Shown here piece by piece: positions 9,268-16,642 of a DNA stretch of 59,325 bases (position 1 is the stretch's first letter; each line of letters begins with the position of its first letter). The notes below the pieces were generated by a model. That model saw only the letters and a program-made list of their open reading frames with translations, was not told the DNA's origin and did not search any database. Made by a program: the position numbers and the translations under genes. Origin of the DNA: Kiritimatiellia bacterium (GTDB lineage Bacteria > Verrucomicrobiota > Kiritimatiellia > RFP12 > UBA1067); the NCBI GenBank assembly GCA_017542055.1, contig JAFXXW010000011.1:1-59325 (forward strand). Reading direction: 5' to 3'.

Positions 9268-9861
9268 TTACTTGGCCAGGCGCGCCACGAGAGCGTCGAA
9301 ACCGGCCTGGTCGCACACGATCTGGCGGTTCGCGAGCAGCGTATAGACGTCAAGCGCCTGCGCGGTGGAATAGTCGACGCACGGCAGGTTGCTGGTGGCC
9401 AGCAGAACCGTCTCGTCCACTTCCTTCTGGATGATGATGGCGGTGCGTTCGACGCCGAGATCCTTGAGGAGCTTGGCCATGAACTTGGTCTTGGGCGCCT
9501 CGAACTCGAACTTGTCCACGACGATCACTTCGCCCGCCACCAGCTTGTCGCTGAGCGCGCGACGGAACGCCAGACTCCACACCTTCTTGTTGAGCTTCTG
9601 CTCGAAGCTACGGGGCTTGGGACCGTGCGCCACGCCGCCGCCGCGCCACACCGGGCTCTGGCGGAAGCCTGCACGGGCGTTGCCGGTGCCCTTCTGCTTC
9701 CAGGGCTTCTTGTTGGAACCGGCCACCTCGCCCTTGCCCTTGGTGTTGGCGGTGCCGGCGCGCATGGCGTTGCGGATGGCGGTTACCGCGTCCTTGACCG
9801 CCTGTTCGCCCTTGTCGGTGACGAGCAGCGCCTTGTCGAAAACCGTTTCAACCTTGGTCAT
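9268..9861 (-). CDS. rplD: Large-subunit ribosomal protein uL4
   Basis: Tunnel-constriction protein; in E. coli it also represses the S10 operon through the leader RNA. 197 residues with the long loop KGKGEVAGSNKKPWKQKGTG and RAGFRQSPVWRGGGVAHGPK, both characteristic of uL4. It starts 3 bp after rplC. Whether it regulates the hairpin-containing leader of this operon is untested. Confidence 0.96.
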   Translation of the reverse strand: MTKVETVFDKALLVTDKGEQAVKDAVTAIRNAMRAGTANTKGKGEVAGSNKKPWKQKGTGNARAGFRQSPVWRGGGVAHGPKPRSFEQKLNKKVWSLAFRRALSDKLVAGEVIVVDKFEFEAPKTKFMAKLLKDLGVERTAIIIQKEVDETVLLATSNLPCVDYSTAQALDVYTLLANRQIVCDQAGFDALVARLAK

Positions 9862-9864
9862 TGC

Positions 9865-10515
9865 TTAGGCCCCCTTCTTTACGTTGTTCTTGAGGGACTT
9901 GCGGACTATCACCGTGCCGTTCTTGGCGCCGGGGATGGAACCCTTCACCAGGATGGCGTTGTCGTCCGGACGGATGGCCACCACCTCGAGGTTGGTGATC
10001 TTGCGGTTCACGTCGCCCATGTGGCCGGGCATCTTCTTGCCCTTCTCGATCCAGCCAGGCAGGTCGCGAGCCGCGAGGCCGCCGGTGCGGCGCTTGGAGT
10101 GGCCGCCGTGGGTCATGTTGCCGCCCGCGAAGTTGTAGCGCTTCAAGACGCCAGCGAAACCGCGGCCCTTGGTGATGCCCGTCACGTCCACGTACTTGAC
10201 GCCTTCGAAGTTGGCCACGGTGATCTTATCGCCCACCTTGACCTCTTCGCCCGCGTCCAAAGCGAATTCCTTGAGCACCCGGACGCCGCCTTCGAGGCCG
10301 CCGGTCTTGGCGAGATGGCCCGCTTCCGCCTTGGTGAGGCGCGCGACCTTCTGCTCGCCGAAGCCGAGCTGGGCCGCCGTGTAGCCGTCCTTCTCCACCG
10401 TCTTGAGCTGCACCACCGGGCAGGGACCCAACTCGATGACGGTCACGCACGTACGCTTGCCGTCCGCGTCGTAAACCTGGGTCATGCCCACTTTCTTGCC
10501 GATCAAACCTTCCAT
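9865..10515 (-). CDS. rplC: Large-subunit ribosomal protein uL3
   Basis: Early 50S assembly protein close to the peptidyl transferase centre. 216 residues: MEGLIGKKVGMTQVYDADGK at the start, the extended central loop (RYNFAGGNMTHGGHSKRRTG) and the KKMPGHMGDVNRK segment, which has His at the position that is methylated Gln in E. coli uL3; His there is also seen in Gram-positive uL3. Standard order after rpsJ. Confidence 0.96.
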   Translation of the reverse strand: MEGLIGKKVGMTQVYDADGKRTCVTVIELGPCPVVQLKTVEKDGYTAAQLGFGEQKVARLTKAEAGHLAKTGGLEGGVRVLKEFALDAGEEVKVGDKITVANFEGVKYVDVTGITKGRGFAGVLKRYNFAGGNMTHGGHSKRRTGGLAARDLPGWIEKGKKMPGHMGDVNRKITNLEVVAIRPDDNAILVKGSIPGAKNGTVIVRKSLKNNVKKGA

Positions 10516-10525
10516 GTCGACCTCC

Positions 10526-10834
10526 TTAGACCTTGATGGTGATGTCGACGCCGGCAGGCAGATTGAGCTTTTTGAGCTCGTCGATCGTCTGCGCGGTGGG
10601 GTTGACGATGTCCAAAAGGCGCTTGTGGGTGCGCATCTCGAACTGATCCATGGACTTCTTGTCGACGTTCGGCGAACGGTTCACCGTGAAACGCTCGACC
10701 CGCGTGGGGAGCGGAATCGGCCCCACCACCTGCGCACCCGTGCCGCGGGCCGTGTCGATGATGCCACCGACGGCCATATCCAGCACACGATGGTCGTATG
10801 CCTGGAGGCGGATGCGTACTCTCTGCTGTTGCAT
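10526..10834 (-). CDS. rpsJ: Small-subunit ribosomal protein uS10 (first gene of the operon)
   Basis: Component of the 30S head and, in other bacteria, the NusE antitermination factor. 102 residues with the family motifs [14 protein letters not shown] and [20 protein letters not shown]. Preceded by AAGGA and a roughly 250-base leader from the promoter at 11093-11122. Confidence 0.97.
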   Translation of the reverse strand: MQQQRVRIRLQAYDHRVLDMAVGGIIDTARGTGAQVVGPIPLPTRVERFTVNRSPNVDKKSMDQFEMRTHKRLLDIVNPTAQTIDELKKLNLPAGVDITIKV

Positions 10835-11085
10835 TTTGCGTTTTTCCTTTTTGTTTTTGCGTTCGTTCCTGCACCTCGGCGACCGTGTCCTCGACGGACT
10901 CGGGATTTAGGCCCGGTTGCCGCCGGAAGCCCGTTTTGCGCGGCTCCGTACGCGGTTTTGCTTCAGCGCAGTATGCCCATAAAACAGATGCTCGCGGGGA
11001 TTCGATCGCGCCGCGAGCATTGCTGTCCGTGAAACGCGACGCGGCCGGAAAGACCAACCCGTATCGCAACCCTTCTCAGGGCAAG
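10835..11085 (-). promoter_or_regulatory. Long structured leader of the S10 operon
   Basis: About 250 bases separate the likely transcription start from rpsJ, with no convincing ORF. The region contains a perfect 10-bp inverted repeat, ATGCTCGCGG (10988-10997) and CCGCGAGCAT (11011-11020), with a 13-base loop. On the transcribed strand it is followed after three bases by TTTT, so it resembles an attenuator. By analogy with the E. coli S10 leader, uL4-dependent control is possible; nothing here proves it. Confidence 0.5.
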
Positions 11086-11092
11086 TTCACAT

Positions 11093-11122
11093 ATTATATC
11101 ATATTCCTACCCGAAAAGTCAA
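11093..11122 (-). promoter_or_regulatory. Promoter of the S10-spc-fusA operon
   Basis: On the minus strand: -35 TTGACT (11122-11117), 18-bp spacer, extended -10 TATGATATAAT with the TATAAT hexamer at 11098-11093. The conserved AT-rich upstream element lies at about 11123-11142. The -35 overlaps the last codon and stop of the upstream GH20 gene. Confidence 0.85.
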
Positions 11123-12930
11123 TAGGGAAAATGAAAAAATTTGAGACCCGGCACTTCCCGGGGGTGGTCGCTCGTGCCCAAGACCGGGACGAACGTGCCG
11201 ATCCATTTCCAGCCGCCGCGCTTGGGCAAGACGAGCTTGACGTGGTTCCGGCCCGCCTTGAGCCGAATTTTGGCCGGCTCCCGATACCAGTAATCCTCGT
11301 CGACGAGCGGCGTCTCCTTGGGATTGCCGCCCGTCCCCGGATGCGTCCACTTCGGGGGGTCGATGCGCTTGCCGTTGAGTTCGATGGTGGCGCCGTGCTT
11401 GTTCCACTCGCCCAGTTTGGGGGTGGGGGCGTCGCGACTGCGACCGTCCGACCGCGAAAAACCGGTCATGCCGATCCAGGCGCCGCATTCGAGATCGCGC
11501 GGACTTTCGATCCAGGTTTCCAGCGTCACGGTGCCGTTGTCGGACATCACGTAGGCGGCCGCCGGAAACCAGAAATGGCGCGGATATATGGTGGCCTGGG
11601 GAATGCCCTCGGCGATCGTTTTGCCCTGATTGTCCGTCATGCGCCAGCGCATGTGCGTCTGCGCCACGTAGGGGAAAGGATGCTTGAGCCCCTTGAGCAC
11701 CTTGTCGCGTTGGGCCAGCACGCGCCGTTCCAGATCCACCGCCAGTCCAAACCGGGGATCGTCCGGCGCCGGCAACCGGGCGTAGAGCGTAGGCTCGTCT
11801 TTTTCGCGGCCCCGCCAGAAATTGTCCGACAATAGCACGATCGCGGGATATACCGCATTCATGCGCACCACGTCTTCGGTTTCGGCGATGGCGTCGTCAT
11901 GCCACACGCCGATGATCGCGCCCAGTTTCTCCTCCTTGGCGCCCCAACGGCAAGGTTGCTGGTAGGCGGCCACCGACAGCAGTTCCTCGGGGTCCACATG
12001 GTTGATGTAATAGCTGTTTTGCGAGTCGATATACGGCGTTTTGTCGCCGCGCGGATCCTTGGCCCCCATCCACAACTGCTTGATGGTCTGGCCCGGAAGC
12101 TTCAACCCCGGACTCCACCCCATGAGCCGGCGACCGTTGTCCGTCACCTTTTTGGCCCAGTAGTCCAAATGGCTCTGCGGCACCTTTTCGCCGCGCTCGC
12201 GCGCTTCGTCCGTACCCAGATGGATGATAGGCATATCCTTGGCCGACGCCAGTTTGCAGAGCTCGTCGATCAATTCACCCAAGATGATTTTCGCCTTTTC
12301 GTCCGACAAATCGCCAATTCCGGTCGCTTTGCGAAAGGCAAGCGTATGGCCGGGCATGTCGAGCTCGGGGATTACGGTCACCCCACGCGACCGCGCAAAG
12401 GCAATCACTTCCTTGAACTCGGCCTGGGTGTAGAATTTACCGACATTGCGCGAAAAAGCCTCCTTTTTCTGCAATTCCGGATGCTTTTTGGACTCCAACC
12501 GCCAGCCATAGTTGTCGGTGAGGTGCCAATGGAACACGTTATACTTGTAGGCCGACAGCATGGAGATCACGTCTTTGATTGAATCCACGCTCTGGTAGTT
12601 GCGCCCGCAATCGAGCATCAGCCCGCGATACTTGAATTCCGGCCAGTCGTTGATGGTGCAGTCGGGGAGATCCTTTCCCTCCGCCTCGGCCAACTTCTTG
12701 AGCTGGCGGAAAGTGGCCATCGCGTAGCGCCGGCCCTCATCGTCGCCCTGGATGCGCGGCTTGCCTTTCCTGACCGTCAGCTGATACGCCCCCGGTCCCG
12801 TCGGCGCCTTGAGGCTGCCGTCGACTCCGCGCACCACCTGGCGCGGACGCGGCATGAGCTCGTCCAGGCAGTCGCCCCGGACCGCGGAAACCGACAAAAC
12901 GGCGGCGATCGCCAACCAGCGGACCATCAT
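11119..12930 (-). CDS. Secreted GH20 family beta-N-acetylhexosaminidase
   Basis: Predicted to remove terminal N-acetylhexosamine from glycans, with mucin or host glycans the likely substrate. 603 residues: signal peptide (MMVRWLAIAAVLSVSAVRG), small N-terminal GH20b-like domain, TIM-barrel with FHWHLTDNYGWRLE and VIPELDMPGH, and the acid/base region HLGTDEARE, where the Asp-Glu pair is kept although the preceding residue is Thr rather than the usual Gly. A C-terminal beta-sandwich-like region follows. The start is fixed by ATGA overlap with the upstream nucleosidase gene. The final codons lie inside the S10 promoter's upstream element, and a CCGGG hairpin (11147-11162) followed by a T-rich run could terminate transcription there. 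Confidence 0.88.
   Translation of the reverse strand: MMVRWLAIAAVLSVSAVRGDCLDELMPRPRQVVRGVDGSLKAPTGPGAYQLTVRKGKPRIQGDDEGRRYAMATFRQLKKLAEAEGKDLPDCTINDWPEFKYRGLMLDCGRNYQSVDSIKDVISMLSAYKYNVFHWHLTDNYGWRLESKKHPELQKKEAFSRNVGKFYTQAEFKEVIAFARSRGVTVIPELDMPGHTLAFRKATGIGDLSDEKAKIILGELIDELCKLASAKDMPIIHLGTDEARERGEKVPQSHLDYWAKKVTDNGRRLMGWSPGLKLPGQTIKQLWMGAKDPRGDKTPYIDSQNSYYINHVDPEELLSVAAYQQPCRWGAKEEKLGAIIGVWHDDAIAETEDVVRMNAVYPAIVLLSDNFWRGREKDEPTLYARLPAPDDPRFGLAVDLERRVLAQRDKVLKGLKHPFPYVAQTHMRWRMTDNQGKTIAEGIPQATIYPRHFWFPAAAYVMSDNGTVTLETWIESPRDLECGAWIGMTGFSRSDGRSRDAPTPKLGEWNKHGATIELNGKRIDPPKWTHPGTGGNPKETPLVDEDYWYREPAKIRLKAGRNHVKLVLPKRGGWKWIGTFVPVLGTSDHPREVPGLKFFHFPY
11147..11162 (-). terminator. Possible terminator inside the 3' end of the GH20 gene
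   Basis: CCCGG and CCGGG arms with a 6-base loop, followed on the minus strand by TCTCAAATTTTTTC. The T-run belongs to the conserved element upstream of the S10 promoter, so the same bases may serve both termination and promoter activity. The stem is short and the T-run is 7 bases away. Confidence 0.3.
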
Positions 12931-13577
12931 ACGGCAGCGAAGAGTCCCGGCACTTCCGCCTTGAGCTTGGCGAGGCAACCTTTGAGATTGTCCACGTATT
13001 GGCCGGTCATGGCACCTTGTCCACGCACGTCGGTGACGCACTTGAACGCCACACACCGGACCCCGGCGGCCTCGCAAATCTGGGCCACGGCGGCGCATTC
13101 CATATCGCGCAACTGGCAAACGAGAACGTTCAGCAGCAAATCGTTGTCTTCGTCGCTGTCGTTGAAGCGGTCGCCCGTGGCGATCAGCATCGAGGGGAAC
13201 TTCCCGACGGTCGCGAGCGGAATATAGGGCGTATCGCGCTCGTCCAACGTGCCCACCATGGTGCCGTTGACGGCGGAAAGGTCGAAATCGTACTGGACGG
13301 CGCTATCCACCTCGTAGATGTCCGCCACCTTGATTGCGGGATCGAGTCCGCCGGCCACGCCCAGATTGATGACGGTGTCCGCCCCCGCCTGGATGGCCAT
13401 TTGCGTGGTGGCGGCGGCATTGGCCTTGCCGATGCCGGAAATGTAGACCGCGGTCGGTTCGCCGTTCAGCGAACCGCGCACCACCCGGCGACCGAACTCG
13501 CGCGTTTCGGACGCATCCTGCAAATTGTCGATGACGCACTGCGCCTCGTTGTCCATTGAGATCACGAATACCTTCAT
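12927..13577 (-). CDS. MTAN-like nucleoside phosphorylase/hydrolase (PNP/UDP family)
   Basis: Likely cleaves the glycosidic bond of 5'-methylthioadenosine, S-adenosylhomocysteine or a related nucleoside, feeding bases to salvage. 216 residues from MKVFVISMDNEAQC. Family features: GIGKANAAATTQ, NLGVAGGLDPAIKVADI, and the purine-binding/catalytic region DMECAAVAQICEAAG followed by KCVTDVRG. The start overlaps the stop of the channel/transglutaminase gene (ATGA). It shares an operon with apt, upp and nucleobase permeases, which fits adenine release and reuse. Whether it acts as Pfs or a futalosine-type hydrolase cannot be decided. Confidence 0.8.
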   Translation of the reverse strand: MKVFVISMDNEAQCVIDNLQDASETREFGRRVVRGSLNGEPTAVYISGIGKANAAATTQMAIQAGADTVINLGVAGGLDPAIKVADIYEVDSAVQYDFDLSAVNGTMVGTLDERDTPYIPLATVGKFPSMLIATGDRFNDSDEDNDLLLNVLVCQLRDMECAAVAQICEAAGVRCVAFKCVTDVRGQGAMTGQYVDNLKGCLAKLKAEVPGLFAAV

Positions 13578-15049
13578 GTTGCACCTCGCTTGTATTTTTC
13601 GGTCACATCGTCGGCCGGAACATCCGAAACCTGTTGCGGAAATTCCCAAGTTTGCCAAAACCGCGTCCCCTCCGGCGAGGGCGACCAGCGGCTAGCGTAA
13701 ATGCGCTTGTCGGGCCGGGAGGCGTCGGCCTCCGCCGCATACGCCAAAAACCAAATGTCGTCCTCGCGCTCCTTTTCGCCGGAGGCCAAAACGCGCCACC
13801 GCCCTTCCGACCACACCTCCACCCAGGAATGGTTGCCCGGAATCGTGGTCCAGTTGCAGCCTACCAGCCGGGCGGGAATGCCCACCGCGCGGCATGCATC
13901 GATCAAAAGAATGGAAATCCCGGTGCACGAGGCCATGCCGATGCGCATGGAGTGCCGGGGAGACTGCCGCGCCTTGTCGCGCTTTACGTTGTAATGTACG
14001 CCGATCATGTCCCAAATCGTCCGGTCCAGCAGCACCGCCGCCTCGTAGGCGCTGGCGCAATCCGCGACGAGCGGACTAAACCGCTCCCGGAACTCGCCCC
14101 GCCAATCGTCGCAGTCCTCGCGAATGACCGAATACGGCAGCACGTAGTCCAGATAAATCTCGTCCGGATACGTTTCGATGGCGGTCCGGCGCGCTTCGGC
14201 CGCCAATACGCAGTTGTTCGTCACATATCCGCCGTCGAGCGGCAAGTCCTGCGGCGGCGCATACTTCAAGATAAAATCCACATCGCGCTCCAGCGAAGCG
14301 CTGCCCGAAAGCGGCAACAGCAAAACCGCCATCAGCGCCAGCGTCTTACCGCAATGCGGACAAATGGCCGGTTTGCGACGGCGCTCGAATCGCTCCATCA
14401 TGCCGCTCGAAACGATACCGGTGGGAATGGCCACCGCGGCCACTCCGCTCAAGGCGATCACGCTACCCAGCAATTTTCCGGCCACGGTCACCGGATAGAT
14501 GTCGCCGTAGCCCACGGTGGTGATGGTGGCCACCGCCCACCAGAGTCCGCTGAACGCGTTGCGGAAAACTTCCGGTTGCGCATCGTGCTCGGCCGAATAC
14601 ATGAGCAGCGATGCGATCATCATCAATAAAGTCACGAAAAACATCGACCCCAACAGCTCCCGGCGCTTGTCATGGATCACCTCGCCGATGGCAGCCATGG
14701 CGTCGAAATAGCGGTTGAGTTTCAAAATTCGCAAAAGCCGCACCAGCCGGAGCACCCGCACGCCCAACATGGAGCTCGGCAGGATCATCGGCAGGTAGAA
14801 CGGCAAAACGGCCACCAGGTCCACGATGGCCATGAAGCTGAACGCGTAGCGGAGTTTATGCTCCGCCCGGCCCAGCCGGATAAGGTACTCAATCGTAAAA
14901 ACAATGCTCGCAAACGTCTCGACACCGGCGATGAATCGCCGCCATCCCGCCGGCAAGGCGAAGGTGGCGGCGAAAACGCACACCACGCTCGCGATAATGA
15001 GCGTGGTGATGAACCAGTCGACGAGTGCGAGCAGGTTTTTGCGTTGCAT
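13574..15049 (-). CDS. Voltage-gated K+ channel fused to a transglutaminase-like domain
   Basis: 491 residues in one uninterrupted frame. Residues 1-220 form a six-helix Kv-type channel: S4 arginine ladder RVLRLVRLLRILK (98-110) and selectivity filter TTVGYGD (177-183). A CPHCGK motif (230-235), typical of channel C-termini, is followed at once by a hydrophobic stretch (about 236-250) resembling a signal peptide. Residues 255-491 look like a transglutaminase/protease-like domain with a Cys in MASCTGIS (C375) and a His in GNHSWVEVW (H407); an obvious third catalytic Asp is not seen. If the hydrophobic stretch spans the membrane, the second domain would be periplasmic. A fusion of two formerly separate genes is likely; a sequencing error that merges them is the alternative. 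Confidence 0.75.
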   Translation of the reverse strand: MQRKNLLALVDWFITTLIIASVVCVFAATFALPAGWRRFIAGVETFASIVFTIEYLIRLGRAEHKLRYAFSFMAIVDLVAVLPFYLPMILPSSMLGVRVLRLVRLLRILKLNRYFDAMAAIGEVIHDKRRELLGSMFFVTLLMMIASLLMYSAEHDAQPEVFRNAFSGLWWAVATITTVGYGDIYPVTVAGKLLGSVIALSGVAAVAIPTGIVSSGMMERFERRRKPAICPHCGKTLALMAVLLLPLSGSASLERDVDFILKYAPPQDLPLDGGYVTNNCVLAAEARRTAIETYPDEIYLDYVLPYSVIREDCDDWRGEFRERFSPLVADCASAYEAAVLLDRTIWDMIGVHYNVKRDKARQSPRHSMRIGMASCTGISILLIDACRAVGIPARLVGCNWTTIPGNHSWVEVWSEGRWRVLASGEKEREDDIWFLAYAAEADASRPDKRIYASRWSPSPEGTRFWQTWEFPQQVSDVPADDVTEKYKRGAT

Positions 15050-15054
15050 TCAGC

Positions 15055-16071
15055 TTAGAAGTTGACGTTGAGACCGGCGCCGCCCCAAGCGAAGTCTTTA
15101 TACTTGCCGTAGGTGTCGCCCGTGGCAGCTTCGGCCGAAGTGCGCAGATCGTTGTCGATGACCGAGCAGAACGCCACCTTGGCGAAAAGCCCGACATGCT
15201 CGGTGAGCTGGTAGTTGGCGTCGATGCCCACCCGGACGGTGGCAAAGCCGCTGTCGGCCTTCTGCCCGTTGACCTGGCGGCCGTAACCCGGGAAGCACCA
15301 GCCGTAGTTGTGGTCGCGCCAGACAATGGCGGCCGAAGGCGTCAGCGTGAGCTTGTCGCAAACGGCGATGGATTTCTTGAGACCCATATCCAGCAGCGAG
15401 CCGCCGTGACGATACTCGTGCACCACGTTCACGAAGGGCGTGATGTAGGGGTTGTTCAGCTCGAAGTAGTGGTCCCAGTCCATCGTCGTGGGAATGCGAT
15501 GCTCGGCGTTGCGCTGGTGCTGACGGGGGTAGTAGAACCACACCACCGTGGTGCGATAGGTGAGACCCCACTGACGCTCGTCATCGAACCAGAAGGTCTT
15601 GCCCCAGTGCACGTTGAAGTCCCACTCGTTGAACATCTGTCCCAGCGAGTCCTGGCGCTTGGCGGTCAAATCCGAGTTGGACCAGATGCCCACGCCCAGA
15701 TAACCCAGGTCCCAGTCGCACGCGCGGAGGTTGGCGTTGACTTCGGCATAGCCCTGCAGGGTGGGCTCGGAGTTGACGAGCGACCCGTACAGCTGATAGC
15801 CGGAGTAGATGCCGTAGTTGGCGAAGCCCCAGAAGACGTTGGGAGTGTCTTCGTCTTCCATCTCGCCCTGGGGCTGGGCTTCCGCCACGGGAGCGGCCTC
15901 GGCCACCGGAGCGGCTTCTTCCGCCACGGGAGCGGCCTCTTCCGTCACGGGAGCGACTTCTTCCGCCACGGGAGCGGGTTCGGGAACAGGTTCCGGCGCG
16001 GGAGCCGCTTCTTGCGCATTGACGCTGAACAGCAGCGCACCCGTTGCCAAAGTTATCATTAGTTTGTTCAT
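15055..16071 (-). CDS. Predicted outer-membrane beta-barrel protein with Glu/Ala/Pro/Val-rich stalk
   Basis: 338 residues: signal peptide (MNKLMITLATGALLFSVNA), then a low-complexity segment of roughly 50 residues built from EEAAPVA-type heptads, then about 250 residues of alternating aromatic/polar beta-strand sequence ending in Phe (NVNF), as expected for BAM-recognised barrels. No specific family is recognised. A second protein of the same design is encoded at 39585-40496. Here it sits among salvage genes and could be a general porin, but the ligand is unknown. Confidence 0.65.
   Translation of the reverse strand: MNKLMITLATGALLFSVNAQEAAPAPEPVPEPAPVAEEVAPVTEEAAPVAEEAAPVAEAAPVAEAQPQGEMEDEDTPNVFWGFANYGIYSGYQLYGSLVNSEPTLQGYAEVNANLRACDWDLGYLGVGIWSNSDLTAKRQDSLGQMFNEWDFNVHWGKTFWFDDERQWGLTYRTTVVWFYYPRQHQRNAEHRIPTTMDWDHYFELNNPYITPFVNVVHEYRHGGSLLDMGLKKSIAVCDKLTLTPSAAIVWRDHNYGWCFPGYGRQVNGQKADSGFATVRVGIDANYQLTEHVGLFAKVAFCSVIDNDLRTSAEAATGDTYGKYKDFAWGGAGLNVNF
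15881..15979 (-). repeat. In-gene tandem repeat (about 21-bp period)
   Basis: Degenerate tandem copies of a roughly 21-bp unit encode EEAAPVA/EEVAPVT heptads in the stalk of the beta-barrel protein. One copy is shortened by one codon, as expected for slippage-driven variation. Confidence 0.7.
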
Positions 16072-16102
16072 TTTTTGTTTCCTTTGTTGCTTGTATTGCC
16101 GG

Positions 16103-16642
16103 TTATTTGCCGGGATAAGACACCAGCGAAACTACCGTAAAATCCTTTAATGTGGTGTTGCGGGCGTCGAAACCCGCAAGTTCGATGGGGAAGACCAGCT
16201 TGACCACCTTGCCCCCCAACCGCTCGATCAGCCGCGCGGCCGCGAGCGCCGTCCCGCCCGTGGCCAACAGGTCGTCGACGATGACCACCCGCTGACCCGG
16301 CTTGACCGCGTCTTTGTGGATGTGCACCTCGGCCATGCCGTATTCGAGCTGGTACTTTTCGGAAATCGTCTCGCGCGGCAGTTTGCCGGGCTTGCGCACC
16401 GGCACGAACGCCGTGTTGAGCCGGTCCGCCAGCGCCGCCCCGAAGATGAAACCGCGCGACTCCGGAGCCGCGATAAGATCCACCTCGGTGCCAATGAGCG
16501 CCTTTTCCATCTGTACCAGGCACAGCCGGAAACCGTTGGCGCTGTCGAGAATGCCGGTTACGTCGCGGAACACCACCCCCGGCTTGGGAAAGTCGGGGAT
16601 AACCTTGATGTAGGATTCGAGCGACTCTACCGTTTCCGACAT
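16103..16642 (-). CDS. apt: Adenine phosphoribosyltransferase
   Basis: Converts adenine and PRPP to AMP and diphosphate. 179 residues, standard length, with PDFPKPGVVFRDVTGIL at the N-terminus, APESRGFIFG, and the PRPP-binding motif VVIVDDLLATGGTA. The start overlaps the stop of the upstream permease gene (TGATG). It lies in one operon with upp, two nucleobase permeases, purF and an MTAN-like nucleosidase. Confidence 0.95.
   Translation of the reverse strand: MSETVESLESYIKVIPDFPKPGVVFRDVTGILDSANGFRLCLVQMEKALIGTEVDLIAAPESRGFIFGAALADRLNTAFVPVRKPGKLPRETISEKYQLEYGMAEVHIHKDAVKPGQRVVIVDDLLATGGTALAAARLIERLGGKVVKLVFPIELAGFDARNTTLKDFTVVSLVSYPGK

Noticed and set aside
13574..15049. Splitting the channel/transglutaminase gene into two genes at the internal Met (about residue 240)
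   Set aside because: The frame is continuous with no stop; a downstream start at that Met cannot be excluded but lacks a good Shine-Dalgarno, so one fused gene is reported.
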